Shown: positions 1 to 10,950, counted from the first letter of the stretch. The stretch: DNA of 64,000 nt from Puccinellia tenuiflora (GCA_012064385.1 QRDG01000955.1:434001-498000); one strand, 5' to 3'. Notes: a model not told the origin generated them from the letters alone. Program-made: numbers and translations.

Positions 1-9
1 AGCAAATAG

Positions 10-3000
10 GAAAGCGAGCTCATCCACTTCCTCCGTGAGAATCGGGATATCTTTGCATGGTCCAGTCAGGACTTGCCGGGTGTTCCGAGGGAGTTGGCTG
101 AGCACTCTCTACATGTCAGGCCAGATGCTAGGCCAGTGAAGCAACCGACTCGGCGTCTTGCCGAAGGAAGAAGGAAAGCTGTGGGTGACGAGTTAGCCAA
201 GTTACTCGCAGCAAATGCCGTCGTAGAAGTGAAATACCCGGACTGGTTGGCTAACCCGGTCCTGGTAGAAAAGAAAAAAGATGATCCGAATGCTGCCACT
301 GTCTGGCGCATGTGTGTTGACTACACACACCTGAACAAGGCATGTCCTAAAGATCCATTCCCGCTGCCCCGGATCGATCAAGTGATCGACTCCACGGCTG
401 GGTGTGAACTACTCTCGTTTGTAGACGCGTACTCTGGTTTTCACCAGATACCGCTGAACCCTGATGATCAAATAAAAACTGCCTTTATCACCCCGTACGG
501 GGCTTATTGCTATCGTGTTATGTGTTTCGGTTTGAGAAATGCTGGCGCTACTTATCAGCGTTGTATGCAAAAATGTCTGCATGACCAGATAGGCAAAAAT
601 GTGCAAGTGTATGTTGACGACATAGTCATTAAAACTAAAGAAAAACATACTCTGCTGGATGATCTCAAAGAGACATTCGCAAACCTGCGGAAATTCCGAC
701 TTAAGCTTAATCCGGATAAATGTACATTCGGTGTACCTGCAGGAAAGTTACTCGGTTTTCTCGTGTCTAGCCGAGGTATCGAGGCAAACCCGACTAAGAT
801 CCGGGCGATAGAAAATATGAAATTGCCGAGATGCCTCCGAGATGTCCAGAAATTCACCGGATGTCTGGCTTCTCTGAGTCGTTTTCTAGGTCGGTTGGGA
901 GAAAAGGCCTTGCCCTTATACCAACTGATGAAAAAATCGGACAGGTTTAGCTGGACCCCGCAAGCGGATGCGGCGTTTCATGAGATGAAAATGATGTTGG
1001 CTACTGCGCCGATACTGGCTTCGCCACTACCGAAAGAGCCCATGTTGCTCTACATTGCGGCCACTAACCGAGTCGTTAGCGTCGTAGTGGTGGTGGAGCG
1101 AGAAGAAGAAGGAGCTACCGTGCAGAGGCCGGTGTATTATTTGAGTGAGGTGCTCTCCGCATCAAAACAAAATTACCCTCACTATCAGAAAATGACTTAT
1201 GGTGTCTACATGGCGGCCAAGAAACTAAAGCACTACTTCCAAGAGCACCCTATAACTGTTGTAAGTGCGGCCCCTGTGTCGGAAATCCTTGGCAACAAGG
1301 ATGCCAGTGGCCGAGTCGCCAAATGGGCTATTGAGCTTGCGGCTTACGCGCCGCAGTATGCAAGAAGAGATACCATCAAATCTCAAGCAGTGGCCGAGTT
1401 CCTTGTGGACTGGGCCGAGATGGAGTATGAACCGTCCCTACCGGACTCCAATTACTGGAGAATGCATTTCGACGGGTCCAAAGTAAAGGAGGCCCTGGGA
1501 GCCGGGGTAGTTCTCACCTCGCCAAAGCGAGATCAGCTGAAATATGTGTTGCAAGTCCACTTCGCGGCATCTAACAATGTCGCCGAGTATGAAGCGCTGA
1601 TTCATGGACTCAAGGTGGCCAAGGAAATCGGGATTCGCCGGATCATCTGTTATGGTGACTCGGACCTGGTGATTCAGCAAACATCAGGCAACTGGGATGC
1701 CCTGGATGCCAACATGGCGGCATACCGGTTCCATGTCCAGAAAATTTCGGGATTCTTTGATGGGTGCGAGTTCACTCACATTCGGCGGACAGATAATGAA
1801 AGTGCAGACATGTTGTCCAAGATTGGGTCATATCGGCAAGCCATTCCGCCCGGAGTATCACTGGAGCATCTTCGCAAACCATCAATCAAGCCTTCACCCG
1901 AGTCAGATTCAATATTTATCCCGGGTAATTCGGAACCCGACGTCGTCCCGATGGATGTGGATGTCGGGAGCAAGTTGCAGGACTCGGGGACTGCTGCGCA
2001 GGACCCGGGGACTTCCATGGAAGTCGAGTACATTCAGCAGGACTCGGCAACTACGCTGGAAAATTGGAAAGCCGCTTGGCGAAACTCGGGGACTCCTTGG
2101 GAGGACTCGGGGACTCACCAGCCTATGTCGGGCGTGGTGATGTCGGTTGATGCAATGGAAATCGACGAGCCTGTACTCGGCACTCGCCCTGTACCGGCAT
2201 GGGCTCAACCCATCATGACGTTCATGTTGGATGGCACCCTACCGAGTGATGAGGTCTCGGCCAGACAAATCCAAAGGCGATCCAAATCCTTCACAATCAT
2301 CAATCGTGAGCTGTACAAGAGAAGTGTGACCACTGTGCTTCAGCGCTGTGTCGAACCAGAGGAGGGAGAAAAGATCCTCCGAGATATTCATAAGGGAGAG
2401 TGTGGTCATCATGCTTCTTCCCGAGCTATAGTGGCTAAAGCATTCCGATATGGGTTCTACTGGCCCAGTGCTTTGCAGCAAGCAGAGGACATTGTCCGGA
2501 AATGTGAAGGATGTCAGAGGTTTGCACACAAAATTCATATGCCGGCATCAGCTCTCAAAACTATTCCCATCACTTGGCCATTTGCAGTGTGGTGTCTGGA
2601 TATGGTGGGACCATTTAAACCAGCCCGAGGTAACATGACTCACATACTGGTGATGGTGGACAAGTTCACCAAGTGGATCGAGGTGAAACCAATTAGAAAG
2701 TGCGACGGCCGCACAGCCGTGTCATTCCTGAAGGATATTATCCTGAGGTATGGACACCCGCATAGCATTATCACGGATAATGGCACCAATTTCGCCGAGG
2801 GAGCCTTTGCTCGGTTTTGCCAGGAAAAGAGAATCCGGCTAGACTTAGCATCGGTTGCACATCCGCAGTCCAATGGACAAGTGGAAAGATCAAACGCCCT
2901 AGTCTTATCCGGCATCAAACCTCGGTTGATTGAGCCACTGTTGCGCGCTCCGGGTTGTTGGCTGGATGAGATTCCGGCAGTACTGTGGAGTCTAAGGACT

Positions 3001-3465
3001 ACACCGAATCGTTCCACTGGCTACACGCCATTCTTCCTGGTCTACGGAGCAGAGGCAGTTCTGCCAACCGACATAGAGCATGACTCGCCAAGAGTCGCAT
3101 TGTATACCGAGTCAGAGGCAAAGGAAGCCCGGGAAAATGACGTCGATCTGCTCGAGGAAGCACGAGAATTGGCATTGTCCAAGTCGGCAATATATCAGCA
3201 AAATCTCCGACGCTATCATAGCCGGAAAGTAAATCCTCGCAAGTTCCGAGAAGGAGACCTGGTCCTTAGGCTTGTGCAGCGCACCGCCGGAATGCATAAG
3301 CTGTCACCTCCCTGGGAGGGGCCATTTATTGTGAGCAAGGCTTTGAACAACGATGCGTATTATCTTATTGATGCTCAGGCACAGGTGAAGAACAGGATGG
3401 ACAGATCCGGAGAGGAGACCAAACGACCTTGGAATGTAGCTCTTCTTCGCCCTTTTTATTCGTAA
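10..3465 (+). CDS. pol: Tat-lineage gypsy pol: RT, RNase H, archaeal-type RNase H, integrase (C-terminal part)
   Basis: This is the polyprotein part that copies element RNA into DNA and integrates it. Numbering from the first Met at 73, RT catalytic Asp are D118 (LSFVDAYSG) and D182/D183 in YVDD (180-183). The first RNase H at about 320-440 is degenerate, with LYIAATNR where an active-site Asp is expected. A second, complete RNase H follows: D467 (HFDGS), E507, D529 and D574/D579 (DNESAD). A Ser/Asp/Gly-rich linker (about 615-710) leads to the integrase, with zinc finger H773, H779, C811, C814 and triad D843, D902, E938; the last two have 35 residues between them. The protein ends at TAA 3463-3465. 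An in-frame TAG at 7-9 lies inside what should be continuous pol, because codons from 10 onward still match the family (ELIHFLREN). The region upstream is therefore either pseudogenised or read through. 1130 aa are open from Met73. Confidence 0.92.
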   Translation, partial: ESELIHFLRENRDIFAWSSQDLPGVPRELAEHSLHVRPDARPVKQPTRRLAEGRRKAVGDELAKLLAANAVVEVKYPDWLANPVLVEKKKDDPNAATVWRMCVDYTHLNKACPKDPFPLPRIDQVIDSTAGCELLSFVDAYSGFHQIPLNPDDQIKTAFITPYGAYCYRVMCFGLRNAGATYQRCMQKCLHDQIGKNVQVYVDDIVIKTKEKHTLLDDLKETFANLRKFRLKLNPDKCTFGVPAGKLLGFLVSSRGIEANPTKIRAIENMKLPRCLRDVQKFTGCLASLSRFLGRLGEKALPLYQLMKKSDRFSWTPQADAAFHEMKMMLATAPILASPLPKEPMLLYIAATNRVVSVVVVVEREEEGATVQRPVYYLSEVLSASKQNYPHYQKMTYGVYMAAKKLKHYFQEHPITVVSAAPVSEILGNKDASGRVAKWAIELAAYAPQYARRDTIKSQAVAEFLVDWAEMEYEPSLPDSNYWRMHFDGSKVKEALGAGVVLTSPKRDQLKYVLQVHFAASNNVAEYEALIHGLKVAKEIGIRRIICYGDSDLVIQQTSGNWDALDANMAAYRFHVQKISGFFDGCEFTHIRRTDNESADMLSKIGSYRQAIPPGVSLEHLRKPSIKPSPESDSIFIPGNSEPDVVPMDVDVGSKLQDSGTAAQDPGTSMEVEYIQQDSATTLENWKAAWRNSGTPWEDSGTHQPMSGVVMSVDAMEIDEPVLGTRPVPAWAQPIMTFMLDGTLPSDEVSARQIQRRSKSFTIINRELYKRSVTTVLQRCVEPEEGEKILRDIHKGECGHHASSRAIVAKAFRYGFYWPSALQQAEDIVRKCEGCQRFAHKIHMPASALKTIPITWPFAVWCLDMVGPFKPARGNMTHILVMVDKFTKWIEVKPIRKCDGRTAVSFLKDIILRYGHPHSIITDNGTNFAEGAFARFCQEKRIRLDLASVAHPQSNGQVERSNALVLSGIKPRLIEPLLRAPGCWLDEIPAVLWSLRTTPNRSTGYTPFFLVYGAEAVLPTDIEHDSPRVALYTESEAKEARENDVDLLEEARELALSKSAIYQQNLRRYHSRKVNPRKFREGDLVLRLVQRTAGMHKLSPPWEGPFIVSKALNNDAYYLIDAQAQVKNRMDRSGEETKRPWNVALLRPFYS

Positions 3466-4260
3466 GGACTCACTGTATGTATCTCGAAACTCCGAAATGA
3501 AATGTCGGCACCCCGAAGTGAAACTCGGGGACTGCCTTGCTATGAATTTTGTGTTGTATGCATGCTTATCTCTGTTTCCTGTGTGTCGGATGGCTCCAAA
3601 AATCGTGTTTCCATGTTTGCAAGTATTGTATGCTATGTTTTTGTGATTTTGTGACCCGAATGCCAAGAAACCCATGAGAGGTAGGCAAGGGCAGAGATTG
3701 CAAGAGATAGTAAACAAGAAAACAGACTCGGGGACTCGGTCCAGGAGCGATTCGGTTTCCTTTTTGTTGTCTTTTCGCTTTTTGTCGGATGGCTCTAGAC
3801 CGTGTCTTAAAAGTTTTGAGTATTGTATGCTATGTTTTTGTGATTTTGTGACCCGAATGCCAAAGAAACCATAAATGGTAGGCAAGGGCAGAGATTGCAA
3901 GGGGTAGTACACAAGAAAACAAACTCGGGGACTCGGCCCAAGTGCGATTCGGCACAAGTTGTTTCGTTCCTAACTTTTATGTCGGATGATTGTGAGCTTT
4001 GACTCAAAGTTTCTTAGTATTGTATGCCGTATCTCGGTAATCTTGTGACTCGACTGTCAAGAAACCGAAAAAGGTAGACAAGAGCAGAGGTTGCTAAGTA
4101 TGGTAAACAAGAAAATGAACTCGGGGACTCAGTTCAGAATGATCCAGCATAATAAATAAACCATGCTAAAATTGTGCAAAGTAAAGAACCAAGTGCCAGA
4201 GCATAAAAAGCTAAAGGTTTATATTACATTTGCACCCGGCATTCCGGGGATTTGATGGTT
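3466..4260 (+). repeat. 3' region tandem repeat, about 196-bp unit, roughly 3 copies
   Basis: The segment with GTAGGCAAGGGCAGAG recurs at about 3681, 3878 and 4074 (as GTAGACAAGAGCAGAG), a period of 196-197 bp. Each unit ends in AACTCGGGGACT or GACTCGGGGACT. It lies between the pol stop and the 3' end of the antisense gene. Tandem arrays in this position are known for Tat/Ogre elements. No coding sense is seen, and the ORFs here are by-products of the repeat. Confidence 0.8.
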
Positions 4261-4291
4261 TCAGTTCTTTCTAAGTCTAAGCAGCAGGACC

Positions 4292-7200
4292 CTAGCTACT
4301 TGGAGCAGAGGGAGCGGCATCGGCCTTGGCTGGTTCCGAGGTTGAGATCTCGGTGGTATCTTTGGTCGCAGCGGCCGGAGCGGTGCCTGTGGCTGTGTCG
4401 GGAGGAGTATCGGCTTGGATTTCTTCATCGACTTGTTCTTCGTCTTCGCCTTCGTCCTCGCCGTCGACCTCCAATTCTTCCGATTGAGGAACTCGCTCGC
4501 CCGGGACAAAACTGTGCACCGGAGCATATTGAATGAGGGCAGTGAGCCAGCTCTTGGCGGCGCTGGATGAGTTCCGGGTCAGAGAGCCACTTGGACCCGT
4601 CACGCACGGTCTTCAGCATTTTGAGGTCGAGTTCCTCGTACCAAGATAGCACATAAGTTAAGGCCTCATCTGCGCCGACTTGGGCGGCGGATGATCGCCA
4701 GTCATCGAGCCTTTCCTCGGAGTTCATCAGACACTTGGCCAGTTCGTCGACAATTGCAGGGGCCTCGCACCCAGGCCAGAGAACATTGTAGACCCGGATC
4801 GCGGAGCTGAGGAGATTCATCCCGATAGCTCTCATCGGTACCAAGCGTGCCTTCAGGGCCACCAGATGAGTATCTATATCCCACTCGGCCGAGATCGGGC
4901 CATCTTGGATTTCCTTGAACCGGTGCCCCTTTGCGCTCTTGTCCGCAGCAGCCTTGGTGTGGGGGAAGCGTTCTGAGTAGGGAATGGCTAACGCCGAGGT
5001 AAGTCACACAAGGGTAAAAGTGAGAAATTGAATAAAGGCAGAAGGGGAAGGGGGCTTACTGTCCATCTCGGAGTTGATGCTGGAGATGTCCACCAGCCAC
5101 TGCGCGATCTTGGCCTTCAGAGCTCGGAGCTCGCGCTCAGCCGAGGTCGCCTGCGATTTGGATTCTTCAAGAGATTCCTTGAGCGTCCGAGTCTCCTCTT
5201 CTCGGAGCTGTTTGTCTGTGGCGGCAGTCTTTTCCAGCTCGGCGGCTTGACCCCGAGACTTCTCCAGCTCGGCCTTCAGCCGAGACACCTCCTCCTGCTC
5301 TTTCTTCAGCTCAGCCTGGTGCGCAAGCTCGCGCTCCTTCTGTGCGGCTGTGCCGAGGTAGCTGATGTCAGAATGAGGAAACTAATGCAAGTGCAAGTTG
5401 AAAGGCAAAGTATGGCTTACTCTCGATTTCCGAGATCCGCTTCTCCAATCCTTCGGCCTTGAGCGCCGAGTCAGCCACTTGGTCCAGCTTGGCCCGGAGC
5501 AGCTTGAACTTATCAGAGAGCGCTTTATGCTCCAGCAGCAGCTTGCGGTGCAGTTGTGTGCGCTTGGTCATGCAAGCCTGAAAAGAAGAAATGTTAATAT
5601 TGTTGATGAAGATTCAGGCCGAGTTACCTTCATTCAACCGAGTCATCTTTACTCGGCCAAGCCTCAGTCACTCGACCCGAATCTCGGGGACTGGGGATAG
5701 ATGATATCTACATTAAAAAGAAAAATAAGGCGAGTTATCTTTACTCGGCACAACTTACCGCAGCTGCTTGGTCGGCTGCGAGAAGGGCAGATTTCGCTGC
5801 GGACATCTTTTGTGCCACCAGACTCGGCCCCGCCGGGTGTTCAGAAACGATTTGGCCCGCTGGTGACTTCGAGCTTACTTCGCTCAAATCGGCGGCGTTC
5901 CAATCCATGTTGTAGTGCTCAAGGGAGCCCAAGCTTTTCCCGCTAAGGGTTCGCAAGGGGCCAAACCCCCAGCTGGTGGTCTGGATACTGCCGGATGTCG
6001 CTGCTCCTTTGCTTGGTGGCACAATTAACTGCCGTTCCGGGTTAGCCGACACTGTTGTCACCGGTGCCTTTCCAGTTGTCACCCCAGTTGCAGGAACTGG
6101 GGCCTTGGGTGTTTGTTGCTGTGGCTGCGGCTGTGCCGGTGGCGCTGCTGGCCTTGCTGTTGATGTAGATTTTGATTTCGATGGCGATGGCTGCGGCTTG
6201 TGCTTTGGCTGTTGCTGCGCTGGTGGAGGTTGATGCTGCTTCTGCTTCTGCTGCCGTTGCGATGGTGGTGGCTGAACTTGCTGCTGCTGTTGTGGCTGTT
6301 GCGGCTGGATCTGTTGCTGCGGTGGTGGTTGTTGCGGCCGAGTCTGCTGCACTTGCTGCTGCTGTCTCGGCTGATCCGAGTCCTGCTGGACCTCGGTCCG
6401 TTCTACCTCAGGAGCCGAAGAGGTGGCTCCGAGATTCATCACTTGGTCGGGCGCCGAGGTTGCGGCCTCGACCGAGTCTATGTTACCGGCTCCGGATCCC
6501 GGGGCCGAGGTATCTGCAACCGGACTCATCCTTGGTGGACTTGGCACCCGAGTGTCGTCTGGCCGAGGCGGTGTCGGTGTCCTTGGAGGGACCCAGGCAG
6601 TTGACCCGGTGGTGGGAACCTTAAGAGGAGCCATGCTGAAAAGTCAAAACAGCAAAGTATGTTGGCAAGAGGAGAAATGTAAGTAAGTATAAGAGTTTAT
6701 GTCGGCAAGAAGGGATCTTACCCCTTGGAGACAGGGCGTTGGCGCTTCACTACGGTCTTCACGCGCTGCTTCTTTTGCGCGGGGGCAGAGGTGCCGGAGG
6801 TTCCGGCATCTGCGGATGCGGCCGCTGGATGCTTCCGAGCTGCACCCTTGGGTCCTGTGGCGAGGGGTGCCACCTCGAGCACTTCGTCCGAGTCAGCTGA
6901 GGGCGGGGACATCGGATATGAGTATGCAACGGGGAGAGGATCATACACCTCTAAAACCCGACAATCGTCGTCTTCATCCTCAGACCAGTCTCGGAGGGAG
7001 GAAGCACGAGTCTTACCCGTGGCAGGAATTGAGCCGACGTCGGGAATGGGCATGTTGTCCTCGTCGTCCGGGTCTTCCGAGTCGGCCTCGACCCGGTCTT
7101 TACCCCAGTTGGCAGAGGGGTTCTCTCCGTCCTCCGTCCGCTGCCGATCGAATCTCTGCATGGAGGAGATAGGAAATGATTAATACCAAGTCTGTACAGA

Positions 7201-8214
7201 GCTATACCGACATAAGAGCTTATGTCGGTAAAAATGTTACGTCGGTAAAAATGTTATGACGGTGGAGGCGCTTACTTTCGGTGGAAGGTTGTTTCGGCTG
7301 TGGGGTTCTTTGCCCCATTCCCATGCCTCCGGCATCTTTGTCCGGGCTACGGCCTTGATGCGCCGCCGAATCTGGTCGTTGTCCAGCTCGACGGTGCTCA
7401 CTCGGGTCGGGTCCAGTGGGCCACTCATGTGGCAAATTTTGTGGACTCGGCGCTGGAGAGGCAGGACTCGGCGGCTGATGAAAGTCGCAAGCAGGTCATC
7501 AGCAGTCATTCCTTCGTCCCTGAGCTGCTCGACAACCTGGTGGATGTGGTTGACCACCAAATCTTTATCCGTCGGGTTGTACCCCCAGTTGAGCTGCGCG
7601 GTTGGGGGGCCGATGGAGAATCTCGGCAGGTTGATCATGTCAACCTCGGTTGTGTTCTTCACGTAGAAGAAGGAGCGCTGCCATTTCCGGCATGACTCCA
7701 GCCCTTGGATCCGGGGAAAGATGGAGCCGCGCCGAGGTACGATGGTGGCGGCCCCGCACTGAGTCATTTCCTTGGGTGCGTCCGGGTGATCAGGATTCGG
7801 AACGACTTGTTTCCGAAAGTGAAAGTATTTGGACCACGCCTCGACGGTTGGCCAGAGGCCGAGATAACCCTCCATGAAGGAGACGAAGGCTGAAAGTGTG
7901 GTGAAGGCGTTTGCCGGGAGTTGATGAGGTTGAAGGCCGAATTTGTTGAGGAAGTTGCGGAAGAAAGTGCTGGCGGGTAGACCGAATCCTCGCTCGAAGT
8001 GCTCGACGAAGACGACATACTCCCCTTCCCTGAGATCCGGCGATGTCTCTGGACCCGGGAGCCGACACTCCACCTCGGCTGGGATCCGACGAGTCCGGAT
8101 CAACCAGTTTATGTCGGCTATGGCGACATAGGAGCCTTCCCAGGTGGCCCGGGTGGTTTCCTCAGCAACTCCTTCTTCTACCTCTACCACCTCGAGGTTG
8201 GGGTGGTCCGACAT
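4292..8214 (-). pseudogene. Antisense spliced gene of element 1: PF04195-like domain, Pro/Gln-rich region, coiled coil; one frameshift
   Basis: Predicted coding exons on the - strand are 8214-7276, 7155-6722, 6635-5759, 5577-5421, 5347-5060 and 4972-4292. Every junction has GT..AG, and codon phase is kept at all five introns (phases 0, 2, 0, 1, 1). Exon 1 holds a region like the grass 'putative gypsy type transposon' family (Pfam PF04195): a RGFGLP core followed by YLGLWPTVEAW. Exon 2 is acidic with a basic end, exon 3 is Pro/Gln-rich with several Gln runs, and exons 4-5 are Glu/Lys/Ala coiled coil. The last exon has a helical domain (VLWPG...WYEELDL) and an acidic tail. Met 8214 is preferred to Met 8490 because a predicted 5' UTR intron (8539-8237) removes the upstream ATG. 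One frameshift at about 4540-4560 separates QELAH from the conserved tail, so this copy is probably broken. Its function is unknown. Confidence 0.75.
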
Positions 8215-8720
8215 GTCGGCGAAGGGTCGCAGAGATCTGAAAAATGGGTCACCGGCGGTGAGATCAAAACCATCACAGAGAAAGTAACTAAGGAGGAAGA
8301 ACAGCAACGGCAGTGAAGAGAGATCTAAGTGCGAAACAAGAAAAGAGAAAAGAAGAAAAACAATGCTACGGAGCGCTAGTCCACCGGCGGAGAACGCATC
8401 TACGACCACAAACTCACCGGCGGCGCCCGATGCGTCCACCGCGATAAAAATCGAGGAAGAGCAGGAGGAAGAACAAGAACAGAGCGGCACCGATTGGAGG
8501 CACGATGCTAGTGAGCAAGAAAGAGAAGAGAAATCTTACCGCTGTGTCGCGCGTACGGCGGCGGCGCTGTGCGTCGGCGGCGTTGGTGCGCGGGTGCGAG
8601 CAGCGGCGGTGCTGTGCGCGGTGGCGTGCGGTGTCGCTTGTGCTCTGCGCGCTGGAGAGAAAGAGGAAGAAGAAGGAAGGCACGAATGAATGCGGAGGGG
8701 GGAAACAGCGCCCTCTCCCT

Positions 8721-8730
8721 ACTATTTATG
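8721..8730 (-). promoter_or_regulatory. Candidate TATA box of the element 1 antisense gene
   Basis: The - strand reads CCCATAAATAGTAGGGAG. About 180 bp downstream is a GTAAG donor at 8539, joined to a TTTTTCAG acceptor ending at 8237, which would form a spliced 5' UTR ahead of the ATG at 8214. This is inference from motif and spacing only. Confidence 0.4.
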
Positions 8731-9269
8731 GGCGATTTGAGGAGATCGTGGGCGCGTGATTTTCTGCGCACGATCCCGTAACGGACGGGGAGTTACCGCC
8801 CCACGATCCCCGCCACGATCTCCTTAGCGGCTTAACTGCCGCACGATCCACCCCACGATGGGTTACAGGGAGCCAACGGCTCTGAGCGGTACACCTGATC
8901 GGGCAGGACCCGAGGCGACGCGAGCGGTGCGGTCCACCGCACTTGAGTGCTTGCGTGCGCACAGTCTCCGAGGCGACCGGCATGACGCAAGTGGCGTGCG
9001 TGCCAGTGGCACGTCCATCCGTGCACAAGAACCAAGGCGTTAAGCAGAGATGCTCTGCCACGTAGAGGAACCAATGACTCGGAGGAGCCGAGGGTTCTTC
9101 CTGTGAGTCGGAATGATCCGACATTAAGTCGAATATCATGATGGAGGCGAATCTGCTTTCCGACATATAAATGGTTTGCCGACGTATGTGATGTCGGTAA
9201 TCAAGTAAGAATGCTGGTTTTCGGGTAAACCTGCCGTGGCCCTCCATCCGAGGCTGCAGGACCGCGCCA
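8731..9269. other. Non-coding spacer between antisense gene and 3' LTR of element 1
   Basis: The sequence is GC-rich, with short direct repeats of CACGATC(C) at 8767-8860 and several TGTCGG words. I see no coding exon. If the TATA call is right, this is promoter-proximal DNA of the antisense gene and 3' UTR DNA of the sense element. Confidence 0.4.
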
Positions 9270-9283
9270 GCTTCGGGGACTAA
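9270..9283 (+). promoter_or_regulatory. Polypurine tract of element 1
   Basis: GCTTCGGGGACTAA abuts the TGTCGGGGGG start of the LTR. This is where plus-strand DNA synthesis would be primed. The core TCGGGGACT recurs many times elsewhere in the element. Confidence 0.65.
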
Positions 9284-10226
9284 TGTCGGGGGGCAGCCCC
9301 CGAGATGGGTCATTATGGTGAAATAAGCTTCGACTCGGAGTTGACCGAGTCAATGATAAACCGACATGCACATGGGTTTATTCGGGGTCAACCGGGTAAG
9401 GGCTTACCGACATAGCCCTATGTCGGATCATGTGTACTATATGTCGGGATCTCCTTTGTTGTTCTTATGTGCAGGAGAGGAGAAACCGAGTTAGGAAATG
9501 TCTGGCATGCCTATGCCGGATCGGGAGGAATGAAGCTCTATCTCGGCGTTGGTCGTGGCGTACGTCTTGTCCCTACAATCACGGGGCAGGGGGCCTGCCA
9601 CTGGCAGGACAGGACGTGCTGCCAACTCCTTGACTCGGTGGTAGCATGGGCAGTCAGACCTCCACGCTGCTGACCTATGTAGTACGGCGGAGCAGTGCAC
9701 AGGAGTTGATGGATTGGACATGCCACGCAGGGGTGACGGAAGCAGTCAGAGACCCCGGTGTGGCCACAGTGCTGTCTACTGCCAGCACAAACGTCAGCCC
9801 TAACTCTGTACACTGGGTTTCCCTATATAAGGAGCACCAGGGGCTCCTCTTACGGGACGCTCGGACGATTCCCAGACGCATACCCAGACGCTGGACAAAC
9901 ACTTGGTCGTTCCTTGAGAGCTAGCAGGAGAGCCACATAGCCTTTCCGACTAGAGAGCTCGACGGTAGAGAGCCCAAAGCTCTTAGTTCTTTCCTATACA
10001 GCTCAAGGAGCAGCTTGTAACTCAGTTGTAATCCACTTATATAGATCAGACAGGCAGGAGTAGGGGTGTTATCTCCTCACGAGAGCCCCGAACCTGGGTA
10101 AAACCGTGTGCGTGTGTGTGTGTTTGTGTGTGTACGTCTTCACGTGCAAGCCCTCCCCGGTGCCTCCAGCGTCCAATCGGCCCCACCTTAAGCCTATATG
10201 ACATCTGTCCGTGCACCACCACGACA
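9284..10226 (+). mobile_element. 3' LTR of element 1
   Basis: It starts TGTCGGGGGGC and most plausibly ends ACCACGACA, so TGTCG and CGACA form the terminal inverted repeat (943 bp). A TATATAAG box at 9824-9831 is in + orientation, followed by GT-rich DNA at about 10100-10135. The 3' end rests on the inverted repeat and is uncertain by some bases, because no second LTR is in view. Confidence 0.75.
9824..9831 (+). promoter_or_regulatory. LTR TATA box, element 1
   Basis: CCCTATATAAGGAGC lies in the middle of the LTR in sense orientation. It is the likely U3 core promoter, with transcription expected to start about 30 bp downstream. Confidence 0.6.
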
Positions 10227-10299
10227 GCTTTGCAAGTCTGCAAAAAGTTGGAAGTTATCATCCGACGAAGAACATCATGACTACCAAGCGACCACTCAA

Positions 10300-10745
10300 G
10301 GTTTTTGACATGGATAATTTTGGTCCATCTACAATTCTACATACATGAGTATCGGTGGCAACTCTTATGGTATTGCAATTGTTCATGACTAGTCACGTTT
10401 TACTCGGGTGTTATTTCCGGATGACAAAGCCGAAGTGTAGAGTCTGTTCACCAACTTCATCAGGAAAGGCACAAAATGAGCATGCAGTTAAGATCAAGAT
10501 GGTGTGAGACGATAACGGGACAGAGGTTCAAGAACTCCTCAATTGAAGAAATCATTGATGATGAAGGAATCACTCATGAGTTCTCCGTCGCCTTCACATC
10601 TCAACAAAACAAAGTTGTGGAAAGGAAGAACCCCAAAGGGATCGAGATGGCAAGGTTGCTGGTTCCACAAGCTCCTCGAAAAGACATCTTATGAGCTTCT
10701 AAAGGGAAAGAATGCTAACAGTATTTACTTATTTATTTTACAAGG
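10300..10745 (+). pseudogene. Copia integrase core fragment, frameshifted
   Basis: Translation in changing frames gives a Ty1/copia integrase catalytic core: FGPSTILHT, then YGIAIVHD, VLFPDDKAEV, IRKAQNEHAVKIKM, DDNGTEV/FKN, GITHEFSVAFTSQQN, VVERKN, and finally KTSYELLKGKNAN. Frame changes and stops are frequent, so this is an old remnant. Gag, RT and LTRs of its parent are not seen. Confidence 0.8.
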
Positions 10746-10950
10746 ATGTTGGTTCCACATGTGAGTAGAAGTGCATTTGTTTATTAGTGACTTTTCAAAG
10801 ATTGTGTTGTGCTATTAGAGTTGTTTAGAGAAATTGTTGTGCTATGAGATTTACTCGAGATTGAGGAAGTCGTTGTGATATCAAATTGATGAATTCTACT
10901 TGTAGGAAAATATTGCAATAAGACTAGAAGTTTGTACATTTTTTTATGGA
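10746..10950. other. Unassigned AT-rich DNA
   Basis: This lies between the copia remnant and the poly-G run. It has a short echo of the preceding sequence (AAGGATGTTGGTTCCACA against AAGGTTGCTGGTTCCACA). No gene is seen. Confidence 0.3.

Larger units (their letters stand above)
1..10226 (+). mobile_element. Ty3/gypsy LTR retrotransposon, Tat lineage (element 1), 5' part outside window
   Basis: The order is pol (RT, degenerate RNase H, archaeal-type RNase H, integrase), tandem repeats, a spliced gene on the opposite strand, a PPT-like site and an LTR at 9284-10226. The second RNase H between the first RNase H and the integrase, plus an extra antisense ORF before the 3' LTR, are known traits of the plant Tat (Retand/Ogre-like) group. 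The 5' LTR, PBS, gag and protease lie left of the window. It appears to have inserted next to a copia integrase remnant that begins at about 10300. An in-frame TAG at 7-9 in pol and a frameshift in the antisense gene show that the copy is decaying. Confidence 0.9.

Noticed and set aside
3304..3957. 217-aa - ORF after pol
   Set aside because: It spans the pol end and the 196-bp repeats. Its internal duplication comes from the repeat and no domain is seen.
6172..6624. Ala/Leu/Val-rich + ORFs opposite the Gln-rich exon
   Set aside because: They are reverse-strand readings of CAG/CTG-rich DNA that encodes poly-Gln on the - strand.
7237..8490. Met 8490 as start of the element 1 antisense protein (417 aa)
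   Set aside because: The first 92 residues lie in a predicted 5' UTR intron (GTAAG at 8539, CAG ending at 8237) and are hydrophobic or low complexity. Met 8214 fits the family start.
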